Shown here: positions 9,647-21,607 of the stretch, one piece after another
Numbering within the stretch: the stretch's first letter is position 1
Layout of the letters: each line of letters starts with the position of its first letter
Source: Periplaneta americana
Lineage: Eukaryota > Arthropoda > Insecta > Blattodea > Blattidae
Assembly: GCF_040183065.1 (NCBI RefSeq)
Contig: NC_091119.1
Location: 68,514,392-68,578,391 of the forward strand
DNA: 64,000 bases
Direction: 5' to 3'
The notes under the pieces: generated by a model
What the model was told of the DNA's origin: nothing
Databases searched by the model: none
Seen by the model: the letters and a program-made list of their open reading frames with translations, nothing else
Position numbers and translations under genes: made by a program

Positions 9647-12252
9647 CGACGCCTAATGTCAAAGGACACTAACTCCAAAATCACAACTTTACAGGGGAGG
9701 CAAAAAACAGTTTAATTGTGTACATTTTATTGTTACTGCTTTAATTTAAGAGATATGTTGATAAAATTTAAATCATATATACTGTATATATATCAAATAT
9801 AAACCTAAAGACAATACAATACAGTACATATTTTCTAGAAATATTTTAGTATTGTCTTAAAAATTAACACATTTTGGAGATAGTGTTCTTTGTTACTAAC
9901 GAAGCTTTCAATTTAGTAGACAGTGTTAAAAATAAATGCCAAAATATTGAATTTAAACATTTTAATAAAAAATTATAGCTATTTGACAATGCAAATTAAT
10001 AAATTTAATTATTGTGGTGAGCAGCAAATATCAATTTCTTCTTCTTCATAAAGGAATATTATCTAAACTTAGAACATATCAGTAAGATTATAAAAATACC
10101 AGTTAATATTATTTACGCAGCATAAAAGCATAATATTATCATTATTAGATCAATTTATACTATTATCTGAAATATTAATTTTTACAGTGCATTTATAAAA
10201 TAATAAAAGAGCAAAGTTATCTTCATTTTTACATTGCATTTTAGAACATCAGTGTTTTTAAATATTGCTAATGTTACTTTAATATACCACAGCTGATGAG
10301 GGTTTGGACGAAAAAGTTATTCAATTAATGATCAATTTATTTAAAAAATAATGAATTCTACAAATTCAGTTCATTTAAAAGTCTGTCTGCACGTAATGAA
10401 AAGAAAACACACACTTAACTCAGAATTTGTGCCCTAAATGACATTGAATAAAATTATAATATGAATATATTATATTATATTTGATTCAGTATTTTATGTT
10501 TTGAATAGTATCAATATCTACACCTCTCATATAAAAATTTGAAATTTCCTCTTAATTTTATAATCACTCATTGCTCTTCATTTTGAGTACTGTATCTTAT
10601 ATTACGATTTCCTGTTCTCCATTTTTAAACTATTGTAAAAGAATTGGTAATTTCCTGGTAAAATATTCTGTTTACACAGTTGCAATAGATTTTTAATTTT
10701 CTAATCTTGTATATTTTTAGTGCTCCTTGATGCTTTGGTTTAAGCTGACGATTATCCAGCCTAAATCCAAGTGTAATCTTGCTTTGTACATTGAATTTTT
10801 GGAATTCTTCATCATACTTGTATTTAAATAATAAGTGTTCACTGTTACTTTTCCGATACTGGAACCACACTATATCCAGCCATCTTACAATGTTTCCGTT
10901 AGTGTCAACTTTCTTGTTCTTTATTAATGTCTGCTGAATTTCTCTTACATAATTAAATCACTCTGTTTCACTTCTATTTTTGATACAGCTTAAAGTATAG
11001 TGTATCACCCTGATGGATCAAATATTTCTGTATGTTTGGTTGTTTTTTTTTCAATGTTCGCGTGGACTGTGTCCATTTGTGAATGTCCTGGTTAAAAAAA
11101 ATATGTTCAATTTGAGGTATGTCAAAAACATTCGCAGCGTAGAGGAGCATGGTTGATATAAGCACATTCCTCCACAAGTATCGAACATGAAATAGAACCT
11201 TTTACCATTCTGCAGTTTTTTCATTTGAGCAAAGAGACGTGATGGTACTACTGCAGCTTCCCTTTCTGCAATTATCTCGTTTCATATAAAATTTTGTGCT
11301 GTTCTGTTGGCTACAGCATACACGGTCAAATTATATAGGCCTACAGCTAATCTACGTTTATAAAACACTCATTCCATTTTAAAACTTGGATTGTAGCGCA
11401 CAGCTTCGAAATAAAATTAAAAAAAGTAAAGAACGTTCACTGATGCCATAATTTTGTAATTTTCTTTTACTTGAGCTGCTTCCTTTCTTTCAATGTGGGA
11501 CTGACGAACTGCCTCCGTTTCTATCTTCTTAAGTTCAGACATGTGATCATATTTATAACATTTATTGCATTGATGCTTTCTGGGATTATGAAAAGCTATA
11601 TTAAAATTATTTTTGAAAATATGACGTTAATATGAAAGGTTTTCTGTCTGAACATTAGCATTCCTGAATTTCCCTCCCCCCAACATTTGGGCTCATCATT
11701 GATCCGGATGCACCGCAACCTTAGGCTTACTGTGCTACCTATGTTTTATCATTTAATACCAATTCATCAACCCTGTTACCTTGATTAAGGTGTACAGTCC
11801 AGATATAGAACGTTTATTACAAACTGTAAACTTCTTACAAACTGGATTGATTTAAGAATGCGTGTTCTATTAATAAAAAAATTATCAAATCTTTAACAAT
11901 AAACAGTATGGTGATTGTATTACATTCTTGGTTGTATGTTCTGAGGAAGTGTCACCAATAAATCTTAGAAATGTTAAATAATTTAGAGACAAAGAACACT
12001 ATCTCAACTCAGTGTTCTTCTAGTTTATATTTTATTATTGTCAAAGAAAACTAAGTCTAGATAGTGTTGTTTGACATTCAGCATCTGTCTAAATTAACAC
12101 AACACTATCTTAAAAAAAACAAAAAAAAAACTATTACTTGTAGAGACATATTACTTTCACACTATTATAAAGGCTACTTTGTACAACATGATACTACAAA
12201 TAATTCAGAAAGTCGATTTTTGGCGATAGTGTCCTTTGACACTAAGCCGTCG
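9647..12252 (-). mobile_element. 2.6-kb DNA transposon with inverted ends and subterminal repeats
   Basis: Ends match in inverted orientation over about 40 bp: the left end (9,647-9,690) contains GTCAAAGGACACTAAC and the right end (12,210-12,252, reverse strand) contains GTCAAAGGACACTATC, both preceded by CGACG and followed by a CCAAAA stretch and ACTTT. A second motif, GAGATAGTGTTCTTTGT, occurs at 9,877-9,893 and inverted at 11,989-12,005. Close variants (AGATAGTGTTGT, GATAGTGTCCTTTGAC) lie at 12,059-12,070, inverted at 12,099-12,110, and at 12,225-12,240. Such repeated subterminal motifs are typical transposase-binding arrays. The coding remnant at 10,625-11,600 lies inside. No clear TSD was found. 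Confidence 0.75.
10625..11600 (-). pseudogene. Transposon-encoded protein remnant (DUF7869-like)
   Basis: Minus-strand blocks: KHQCNKCYKYDHMSELKKIE (C-x2-C) near 11,570, VRQSHIERKEAAQVKE, then RLAVYNLTVYAVANRTAQNF near 11,330, EIIAEREAAVVPSRLF, then FYFMFDTCGGMC near 11,190, AANVFDIPQIEHIFF near 11,110, and, after a gap, the segments NIVRWLDIVWFQYRKSN and SEHLLFKYKYDEEFQKFNVQ near 10,890-10,790. The D-TCGG block after a YN-T-Y-A block, followed by P-IEH-FF, matches from memory a large insect family often labelled DUF7869, thought to be transposon-derived. Stops, frameshifts and missing segments make it non-functional. Its position between matching inverted ends links this protein family to those ends. 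Confidence 0.55.
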
Positions 12253-12975
12253 AAATGTCAAAGTGTTTTGTAACTAATTCTATAAGTGAAATGAATTACT
12301 TTATAATCGAAATTGAAACGTTTATCTCTCTTCAATAGCACAGAGCATACAGCTGATCGCGAAGCCCGACCTCTCTATGACGTCACATGGAATGTTTGAG
12401 AGCGACATTTCTATTTGTCTCCGAATCACACATTAGTCGATGGTAGCCAATAAGAACTCGACATACAATATAGCTAGCTACACCTGAAAATTTCTACTCC
12501 TCACAACGCGACCGATCTCGACCGATCTCATCCGACCCAAATTAGACGTCTCTTGTATGCTACAGATAGACACTTATATAAAATTTAGCTGAGTTGCCAA
12601 TTCCTGAAGTCATTATCACATTGTATTTATGCCACGCGCCTAAGGGTTAAGAAGATAGGGATTTACGAGGGTTTACAATTCCAGGAAGAAAGACCGTCAT
12701 ATATTTTGGTGCAAGGTATACCCTCACCATTATTACAATCTAAAAAGCGCCACATTCCAGTACAGTGCCCCGAAAACTTACATAGTGCGAACACTGGATG
12801 AAAGATTAAGTAACAAAGTTTACTCCGAAGACCGTTTAATTGCACAACTGGACAGTATTGCACAACACAGCATGACCTAATAGTCTATTGTAATGTAACG
12901 TTTATTGTTATAATTGTAACTAACAATAAAATTACAAAAATGGATAAGCAATAAAGAAAACTGGTAATGTTTTAG
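12253..12975. other. Intergenic with dispersed repeat and coding-like scrap
   Basis: A TGACGTCA palindrome lies near 12,378. Positions 12,500-12,565 are an inverted copy of the repeat at 5,461-5,530. The plus strand at 12,665-12,880 reads openly (HIFWCKVYPHHYYNLKSATF, then RTLDERLSNKVYSEDRLIAQ) and may be a scrap of an unrecognised protein. No function is proposed. Confidence 0.4.
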
Positions 12976-13150
12976 GCCCATATTCGAAAAATTCTGGGTT
13001 AAAACTCCGTGCCCAGCCAATTTGACTCATGTTTTTCATGGTTTCCCTCAGTCACGAAGGCATATACTGGATTGGAAATTTGCGTATCATGATTCATAAC
13101 ACCCTTAATCACCAATATCATGAACATTAAAATAAAATCTAAATCAATTA
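12976..13150. repeat. SINE-body-like fragment
   Basis: The stretch ending in CACCAATATCATGAAC resembles bodies of the tRNA-derived SINEs in this window (compare 28,100-28,150, CAAATATCATCTCGCTGACA). It has no tRNA-like head of its own. Confidence 0.35.
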
Positions 13151-13239
13151 CATGAACACAAGCCATTTATAACACACGACAATAAAAACAGAGTCAGAAC
13201 AAAAGTCCATGGCCTACAGATATAGCCTACCCAAAGATC

Positions 13240-14520
13240 CTACACACGTGATACGATCATAGATGTTAGTGTGTATGAATAAACTTATCAAAAGAGATGC
13301 CAACTGAGAATAAGTGAAACAGGAGAAGGTGGTTATGGGATTTTTAAGTCAGGTAGGATAAATTTAATTTTAGACAAAATGAATAACACGACCTCAGAAT
13401 GGCTCGAAATTAACATAGGAGTGAAACGGATTTGCGGTGTTTCTCTTTTTCTGTTTATAATGCACACGAAAAAAATTATTCAGGAATGGAGAGCCATGCG
13501 ATATAAAGAGTTGGAGATAAACAGATATTTAAAAATATGTTAATTAATATTTGTGGATAACCTAGTTTTAATAGCACCTACAGAAAATGATCTACAATAC
13601 TCAGTACATTAGTAAAATATCATTGCAAAATATAACATGGAAATAATACAGAAAAAGAAAGTTTCACCTTCTGGCGAAAATAGCTTGTCCCTAGTAAAAT
13701 ATGTTTGGAAGACAAAATTTTAGAAAGAGCAAATGATATTACATATATTGGCTACAAATTAACATTTGATAATTATTTAGAATAATGAGCAAAACTGTAA
13801 AACACTCCAAGACTATGTAAATGATCAATAGAGTAATGAAACCTTCCCTGGTACAGAAAAGCACTAGAATACGACTTCAACAAACCCTGTACTCTGTTAT
13901 GGCAGTTCTTTTTATTTTATTGAGTTATTTTACGACGTTGTATCAACATCTCACGTTACTTAGCGTCTGAATGAAATGGAGGTGATAATCCAGGTGAAAT
14001 GAGTCCGGGGTCCAGCACCGAAAGTTACCCAGCATTTGCTCTTATTCCCTTAAGGGAAAACTCCGGAAATACCTCAACCAGGTAACTTGCCCCGATCGGG
14101 ATTCGAACTCGGACCACTTGGTTTCGCGACCAAACGAGGTGACCGTTACTCCACAGGAATGGACTTATGGTAGTGAGGCAAATATATTAAGGGGAAAGAA
14201 CAGCTAATGAAATAAGATTTATGCGAAGAACAGTATTATATAAAAATGAGACCATAAGCGCAGCGATGAAGTAATGGAAGAACTCCGCCTGTAATCAATA
14301 CTCAATTTCATACAAAATATGAGAACAATTGCATGAGACGTTTGCGATGTATGAGATCCCACAGAATCCCAAAAGCTATGCTTCACTATCTATCTTAGGG
14401 GAAAAGATTTCTGGGAAGCCCCATAAAGAGTTTGAGAGAAAATTACTCTTTATTATGAGATCTAATAGACCACATGACCTAAAACTTGTATGGATGATGA
14501 TGAAGTCAGGTAGATAGATG
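13240..14520 (+). pseudogene. Non-LTR retrotransposon (LINE) reverse transcriptase pseudogene
   Basis: Plus-strand blocks: FKSGRINLILDKMNNT, EWLEINIGVKRICGVS, then FVDNLVLIAPTENDLQYSV near 13,550, where the RT catalytic FADD box has become FVDN, then CLEDKILERANDITYIGYKL near 13,700. After the SINE insertion comes YGSEAN at about 14,167, CMRRLRCMRSHRIPKAMLHY near 14,330 and GKRFLGSPIKS near 14,400, the usual C-terminal region of this LINE type. Stops and frameshifts are frequent, the RT active site is lost and a SINE splits the frame. It is dead. Confidence 0.7.
13905..14160 (-). mobile_element. tRNA-derived SINE inserted in the LINE
   Basis: On the minus strand the head begins near 14,160 with a pol III A-box-like GGAGTAACGGTCA and B-box GTTCGAATCCCGA at about 14,090-14,110. 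The body follows (CCTGGTTGAGG, CCGGAGTTTTCCC) and ends near 13,905 in T/A-rich sequence. The reading order of the LINE resumes after it. I recognise the consensus as a common cockroach SINE. TSDs are not clear. Confidence 0.8.
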
Positions 14521-14988
14521 TCTTTGGAAATGGTTCTTGTTGCGCAGTAGTGCAATGGAACAAATGCATAGTGTGATTGTTTTGGTTTTGCCAATCCACA
14601 TTGCATATGCAAGGAATTTCCGCCATCGAGTACAGTTAAGAGAAAAATATTATGTGCTGACAATTAAGATTATTATTGTTTTTACCAAGTATGCTAATTT
14701 GGAGCTTTATGCCATGAAGTCCTGAAAATATGCTGCATAGCATGCTCAATAGTTAATATACACAGGAACGCCTGAAATATGAAAAAAAAAGGTACAGTTA
14801 ATTTTGTATATTCGTTACTACTGTCGTTCAAAACATGTACAAAATGATTTTGTATGACTTGAAAATGGAGAGTAAATTATGCAGTTGAATACGTATCCTC
14901 GCCTTACTACTAGGTCTATGTCATTCACTGAAAGCAAGTGAATGCAGTGACACATGCATAACAATCAAGTTTATTTTGCTTCTTGCAG
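14521..14988. other. Spacer and presumed intron end
   Basis: No coding signal. The last bases, TTTTGCTTCTTGCAG ending at 14,988, are a good splice acceptor with a pyrimidine tract, in frame with the long exon that follows. Confidence 0.6.
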
Positions 14989-17900
14989 ACTTACCAGGAT
15001 ACATGGAAGACAAGCCAGGTACAATACCCCAAACCACGCCAGCTACCATGGCAGAACCAATCCCAGCTCACATGTTAGATCCCATGCCACCACCCGTGCC
15101 ACATTCCGTGCCACCACCCGTGCCTCCTCCCGTGCCACCACACGTGCCATCACCCGTGCCAGCACCATCATTACAGAACCCACCAGAAGAAGAAGATGAC
15201 AATAGAACGAAGAGTTGCTGCTGGCGTTGTTTAAGGTATTTATTTTGTGGGCTACTTCCCATGTCGAATCGCAGGCCAGCATCCATGCCAGCGCCTATGT
15301 CATCTCCCATGATAGATTCAATGCCAGCTCCCATGCAAGATACCATATCAGTACCTATTCCAGAAACCATGTCAGCTCCCATGCCAGATCCAATACCACT
15401 ACCAGTGCAAGATTCCATATCAGTGCCTATGCCAGGTCCTATGCCATTACCCATGCCAGCTTCCATGCCAGCAGAAGATAGGCACCGAAGAAGGAATGCC
15501 TGGTGGTCTTGTTTAAGATATATATTTTTTGGGCCACGTCCCGTACTAGATGACGAGACATATTACACGCCGGCACCTATGCCAACTTCTGTGACAGCAT
15601 CCTTGCCAGATCCCATGCCAGTACCCAGACCAGCACCAATTCCATATGATATGCCAGGATCCATGACAGCTCCCATGCCAGATCCAATACCACTACCAGA
15701 GCAAGATTCCATATCAGTGCCTATGCCAGGTCCTATGCCATTACCCATGCCAGCTTCCATGCCAGCAGAAGATGGGCACCGAAGAAGGAATGCCTGGTGG
15801 TCTTGTTTAAGATATATATTTTTTGGGCCACGTCCCGTACTAGATGACGAGACATATTACACGCCGGCACCTATGCCAACTTCTGTGACAGCATCCTTGC
15901 CAGATCCCATGACAGTACCCAGACCAGCACCAATTCCAGATGATGTGCCAGGACCCATGACAGCTCCCATGCCAGATCCAATACCACTACCAGTGCAAGA
16001 TTCCATGTCAGCGCCTATGCCAGGTCCTATGCCATTACCCATGCCAGCTTCAATGCCAGCAGAAGATAGGCACCGAAGAGGGAAAGCCTGGTGGTCTTGT
16101 TTAAGATATATATTTTTTGGGCCACGTCCCGTACTAGATGACGAGACATATTACACGCCGGCACCTATGCCAACTGTGACAGCATCCTTGCCAGATCCCA
16201 TACCAGTACCCAGACCAGGACCAATTCCATATGATATGCCAGGACCCATGACAGCTCCCATGCCAGATCCAATACCACTACCAGAGCAAGATTCCATGTC
16301 AGCGCCTATGCCAGGTCCTATGCCATTACCCATGCCAGCTTCCATGCCAGCTTCCATGCCAGCAGAAGGTAGGCACCGAATAAGGAATGCCTGGTGGTCT
16401 TGTTTAAGATATATATTTTTTGGGCCACGTCCCGTACTAGATGACGAGACATATTACACGCCGGCACCTATGCCAACTTCTGTGACAGCATCCTTGCCAG
16501 ATCCCATGCCAGTACCCAGACCAGCACCAATTCCATATGATATGCCAGGACCCATGACAGCTCCCATGCCAGATCCAATACCACTACCAGAGCAAGATTC
16601 CATATCAGCGCCTATGCCAGGTCCTATGCCATTACCCATGCCAGCAGAAAGTAGGCACCGAAGAAGGAATGCCTGGTGGTCTTGTTTCAGATATATATTT
16701 TTTGGGCCACGTCCCGTACTAGATGACGAGACATATTACACGCCGGCACCTATGCCAACTTCTGTGACAGCATCCTTGCCAGATCCCATGCCAGTACCCA
16801 GACCAGCACCAATTCCATATGATATGCCAGGACCCATGACAGCTCCCATGCCAGATCCAATACCACTACCAGTGCAAGATTCCATGTCAGCGCCTATGCC
16901 AGGTCCTATGCCATTACCCATGCCAGCTTCCATGCCAGCAGAAGGTAGGCACCGAATAAGGAATGCTTGGTGGTCTTGTTTAAGATATATATTTTTTGGG
17001 CCACGTCCCGTACTAGATGACGAGACATATTACACGCCGGCACCTATACCAACTTCTGTGACAGCATCCTTGCCAGATCCCATGACAGTACCCAGACCAG
17101 CACCAATTCCAGATGATGTGCCAGGACCCATGACAGCTCCCATGCCAGATCCAATACCACTACCAGTGCAAGATTCCATATCAGTGCCTATGCCAGGTCC
17201 TATGCCACTACCGATGCCAGCTTCCATGCCAGCAGAAGGTAGGCACCGAAGAAGGAATGCCTGGTGGTCTTGTTTAAGATATATATTTTTTGGGCCACGT
17301 CCCGTACTAGATGACGAGACATATTACACGCCGGCACCTATGCCAACTTCTGTGACATCATCCTTGCCAGATCCCGTGCCAGTACCCAGACCAGCAGCCA
17401 TTCCAGATGATATGTCAGGACCCATGACAGCTCCCATGCCAGATCCAATACCACTACCAGTGCAAGATTCCATGTCAACGCCTATGCCAGGATCCATGCT
17501 AGACCCCATGCTGGTTCCCATGTCTGATTCCATGGCGAATTCCTTGTCAGCAACCTATTCAGATCCCATGCCAGTACCCATAGAAGTCCCTATGCCAGCT
17601 TCCATGCCACCAACCAAGCCAGACCCCATACAAGCACCTATATTAGATCCCATGTCAGATTCCTTGCCATACCCCATTCTAGCTCCAATGGCAACACCTA
17701 TATCAGGTTCAATAACAGCACTCCTGCCAGATCCTATACAAGCTTCCATGCCATCACCCATTCCAGATTCCTTGCGAGAACGCATGCTAGCTCCAGTGTC
17801 TGATGCCATGCCGGCTCCCATGTCGGATTCCTTGCCATCACCCATGATAGATGCCTTGTCAGATTCCATCTCGCCAACCAAGCCAGACCCCATACCAGAT

Positions 17901-18905
17901 TCCATGCCTACTTCCATGCCGGATTCCTTGCCATCACCCATGCTAGATGCCTTGTCAGATTCCATGCCACCAACTAAGCCAGACACCATACCGGATCCCA
18001 TGCCTGCTTCCATGCCGGATTCCTTGGAATCACCCATGCTAGATGCCTTGTCAGATTCCATGCCACCAACCAAGCCAGACCCCATACCAGATCCCATGCC
18101 TACTTCCATGCCGGATTCCTTGCCATCACCCATGCTATGTGCCTTGTCAGATTCCATGCCACCAACCAAGCCAGACCCCATACCAGATCCCATGCCGGAT
18201 TCCTTGCCATCACCCATGCTAGATGCCTTGTCAGATTCCATGCCACCAACCAAGCCAGACCCCATACCAGATCCCATGCCTGCTTCCATGCCGGATTCCT
18301 TGTCATCACTCATGCGAGATTCTTTGCTAGAACCCATGCCATCTCCTATACCACCAACTAAGCCAGATCGCATACCAACATCCACATCATTTTCCATGCT
18401 TACTTTCATGCAAGATTCCTTGTCATCACCCATGTCAGATGCCTTGCCATCACCCAGGCCATATCCCGTGCCGGCTCCCATGTCACCAACCAAGCAACAT
18501 CCCATACCAGCATCCATATTAGATTCCATGCCTGCTTCCATGTCAGATTCCTTGCCATTACCAATATTAGCTCCAATGGTAACACCCATGCCAACTCCGA
18601 TACAAGATTCCTTGCCAGTTCCCATGCCAGAAACCAAGCTAGATCCCATGTCAAATGCCTTGTTAACGCCCATGCTAGATCCCATCCAAAATCCTTTACC
18701 AGCGCCTATGCGAGATCCCTTGATAACTCCTCTGCTTGCATCATCGATGGAAGATCCCATGCCTGAATCCTTGCCAGGTTCCATGCCTGGACCATCATTG
18801 GAGCACTTAGCAACGGAAGATGAAGATGAGGAAACAACAACGACGTGTTGGTCTTGTTTAAGGTATATATTTTGTTTGCTTTGTTGTTGTTTGAGGCGTA
18901 AGTAG
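14989..18905 (+). CDS. Giant Met/Pro-repeat exon, Cys-aromatic-basic modules
   Basis: An open frame of about 1,300 codons follows a strong acceptor; the first ATG is 15,003, so earlier coding exons are likely upstream. Composition is dominated by alternating Pro and Met (P-M-P-D/A/S), which favours an extended polyproline-like chain. The frame is punctuated by nine Cys modules: CCWRCLRYLFCG near 15,220, seven near-identical WWSC[LF]RYIFFGPRP modules preceded by basic RHRRRN-type residues, and a terminal CWSCLRYIFCLLCCCLRRK. I infer membrane contact by the Cys/aromatic/basic modules, possibly through S-acylation. All length differences between repeats (282, 294, 303 bp) are multiples of three, and no stop or frameshift occurs, which argues for selection on the frame. 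A GTAAGT donor at 18,898-18,903 overlaps the stop. The exon from 14,989 to 18,897 is 3,909 bp, a symmetric 1-1 exon, so the transcript may continue. I do not recognise the family. Confidence 0.75.
15501..17530 (+). repeat. Seven tandem ~294-bp coding repeats
   Basis: Copies of the WWSC module start at 15,501, 15,795, 16,089, 16,392, 16,674, 16,968 and 17,262. Differences are mainly single bases plus in-frame gain or loss of ASMP or one Ser codon. The high identity suggests recent amplification or gene conversion. A diverged eighth unit precedes them (about 15,210-15,500). Confidence 0.95.
17530..18790 (+). repeat. Degenerate Met/Pro/Ser coding repeats
   Basis: A second repeat type within the same exon, with units of very roughly 85-110 bp built on PDSLPSPML, DALSDSMPPTKPD and PIPDPMP. 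It is less uniform than the 294-bp array and carries no Cys module until the C-terminal tail. Confidence 0.85.
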
Positions 18906-19700
18906 TATAAATATTGTACTTCTAAGAGCCATTTTCAGATAGATTGCCCTCTGAGTGTTCCCATGTTTCTCTCCCCACTTGTTCATAGTAACGCTTCTGT
19001 TAGAGTAATAGTAATTTATATACACTCCTTAATGTTACCTATCATCAAACCTTTCATTTTATTTGGCGACCTGTTTCTTTATGTTCTAACAATATGTCTG
19101 AATATCACGCTCCGTCCCTTGGTTCCACTCAATATAGCGATAAATAGACACTTGTGGTCGCATTTTCCATTTAAATATTTTGTTTCCCGATAGGCACTTC
19201 ACGCTTAGAAACGTTTGGACCTGTACATTATGAATTAATTATATCTTTATGGCCATACAATAGGAAAGAGATTTACGTTTTTTCTTAGTTCTTTTTTTTT
19301 AACCTCAGTCCTAAGAAATCCTTTTTTCTCTTGCTGTCACTAGAGTGCACTGAAATTAATGTTTGGATGGCAATGGACTTACTGTAAGGTAAGTTCATAC
19401 ATTTGCTTTGTTTTCTTGAATGTAGTTAGTAATTATGAATGGCTAGCAGTTTTTAAAATTATGTGATATTTTGTCTGAAACTACATTAACAACTCCCTCA
19501 AAATCTGTGCTTCAGTGGCTGACCATGACAATATCTTTGAAAAATATTGGAGTGCAGGAGGTCAAGTGATTTTATTGTCAAACGCCTGGTATTAGAAAAC
19601 AACAGCAACATTAAAAACTCCATCCTAGCTTTCAGTTTAATAAGGAAACATGGTAAAAATTTTGAAATATTTTTTTCTAAACTCAATGTTTTAATATATA
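18906..19700. other. 3' flank of the repeat exon
   Basis: AT-rich. No clear AATAAA close to the stop, which again leaves room for a further downstream exon. No other feature is visible. Confidence 0.4.
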
Positions 19701-19703
19701 TTA

Positions 19704-20085
19704 TTTTAATGTACCGAAGTACATATGATATTTCCATGCAGATATTCTGCGTCATCATACGATGAAAGAGTAATGGAATGGAGAAAGATTCTCTCTAGCG
19801 CCGGGATTTGAACCCGGGTTTTCAGCTCTACGTGCTGATGCTTTATCCGCTAAGCCACACCGGATACCCAACCCGGCGTTGGACAGAATCGTCTCAGTTT
19901 AAGTTCCAACTCTTGGGTTCCCTCTAGTGGCCGCCCTCTGCACTACGTCATAGACGTCTCTGAACGTAGGACTGAAGTCCACACATATGCTGAGGTGCAC
20001 TCGTTATGAGTGACTAGTTGGTAGGGATCCGACGGAATAATCGCCGTCTTAAATCACGAAGTGATTTACGCATATCATATATATT
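19704..20085 (-). mobile_element. tRNA-derived SINE, composite copy
   Basis: On the minus strand a tRNA-like core at 19,870-19,795 has an A-box-like TGGCTTAGCGGATAAAG and B-box GGGTTCAAATCCCGG. The tail contains CATGGAAATATCATATG and ends near 19,704. The sequence AATGTACCGAAGTACATATG recurs 382 bp downstream as a second, shorter copy. Confidence 0.75.
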
Positions 20086-20090
20086 ATTCT

Positions 20091-20295
20091 AATGTACCGA
20101 AGTACATATGATATTTCCATGCAGATATTCTGCATCATAATACGATGAAAGAGTAAGGGAATGGAGAAAAATTCTCTCCGGCGCCTGGATTTAAACCCGG
20201 GTTTTCAGCTCTACGTGCTGATGCTTTATCCACAAGAGCTGAAAACCCGGCGCCGGAGAGAATTTTTCCTCTGTTCCATTACTCTTTCATCGCCA
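20091..20295. repeat. Fold-back SINE copy
   Basis: The left arm 20,143-20,211 and right arm 20,235-20,292 are complementary (CGATGAAAGAGTAA...TTTTCAGCTCT against its reverse complement), with about 11 extra bases in the left arm. The loop is only about 23 bases. This is a SINE 3' part followed directly by an inverted partial copy of itself. Confidence 0.85.
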
Positions 20296-21354
20296 ATGTT
20301 TTAAGGTAAAATTATGACCACTTAACCAAACCGAACTAATTGCCAATAATGCGGGAATATATTGGTATATTTCCCAGCAACTCTCACCACTATCCACCAC
20401 TTGAAATGGACAGAGGTGAAATTAACTTCGGGCGTCATATTTTCTTTTTTTTACGTACAGTTAATGGATTATTCTATAAACATTCAGATTCCTGCTTAAT
20501 GTTAATTAAATAAAAATAGATAAGCAATGAGAAAATAAAACTTTAATACAAAAAGAAAAGCAATATGAAAATTCATTGCAAATGCTACTTGCGATGTTGA
20601 GGAAGGAGGATGGCTTTAATATGGTGGAAAACCATTGAATGAAAAATAATGTTTTTGCTGTAAAATACACTTTAATATGTGAGAAATATATATGGCATGA
20701 AATTTAATGAGGATATATGCCCTTGTCAACTACTGCAGCGCTATCTTTAAAACTATGATGCATAGGGTTTTCAAAGAACAAGAATGGTTAAAATGTGGTG
20801 GAAAACGAGTGAATTTTTAAAAAGAAAAATTCTTTGTTTAAAATAATCTTTGAAATTTCAAAATTTCATCGCACAAAATTTAATGCACATTTATATAACC
20901 CTTTAGGCTGTCATTTTTAAAGCACAGAGTTTTTAAATTACACTAAATTTTAATTGCAATTTCTGGTAACTTTAATTTTTTGCTTCATTCTCATACAAAG
21001 AGTGAATATTTTTATATCTTCGAACTATTAATACATGGATTTTATTTGAAACACACATTCTTAGATAATTAGGAAACTTTCTGTGTAACAGAGATTTGTT
21101 ATTTTGTTGCATTTGATAAAATAATATCCTCACATGTTTCTCTAATGGTATCTCCAAAATTGATTCTTAAGATGTATTCTTTATTTTCACATTTTGAAAA
21201 CGAATATCAAATTTATGATACAACCATTTTAAAGAATGTTCTTTTAGGAGTAAAATGACAAAGAGGTTTTGAACTTATCTTAAAAATGGCTCAGATATAT
21301 TCACTATCGTGACCTACAGTGCCTTGATACTCCCCCCCCCCAACATTTCTGCCC
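20296..21354. other. No recognisable feature
   Basis: AT-rich sequence, a C9-10 run near 21,333-21,342 just before the LINE tail, and no coding signal. Confidence 0.45.
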
Positions 21355-21607
21355 CAATTATTTTTACTAAACTCAAATGGGCGACTCCAAAATGAATATA
21401 GATTGTTAGTTGAGAGGCTTGAGAGAAATAGACCTTTGGGAAGGCCGAGACATAGATTAGAGGATAATATTAAAATGGACTTGAGTGATGTGGGATATGA
21501 TGGTAGAAATTGGATTATCTTGATGAGGATAGAGGCCGATGATGAGCGTATGTGACGGCGGCCATGAATCTCTGGGTTCCTTAAAAGTCATAAGTAAGTA
21601 AGTAATC
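21355..21607 (+). mobile_element. LINE 3' end fragment
   Basis: The plus strand reads LLVERLERNRPLGRPRHRLE, then DNIKMDLSDVGYDGRNWIIL with AAMNLWVP near the end, the C-terminal tail of a LINE family I associate with cockroach genomes. It is followed by CATAAGTAAGTAAGTAA, a short 3' microsatellite tail. Only the last part of the element is present (5' truncation), as is usual for LINE insertions. Confidence 0.75.

Noticed and set aside
9389-9715. 108-codon frame
   Set aside because: Crosses the terminal inverted repeat of the 2.6-kb element and has no recognisable domain.
15043-18784. Minus-strand Gly/Met-rich frames up to 409 codons opposite the giant exon
   Set aside because: Complement of the CCATGCCAGAT-type repeat; the plus frame has the acceptor, intact length and sensible modules.
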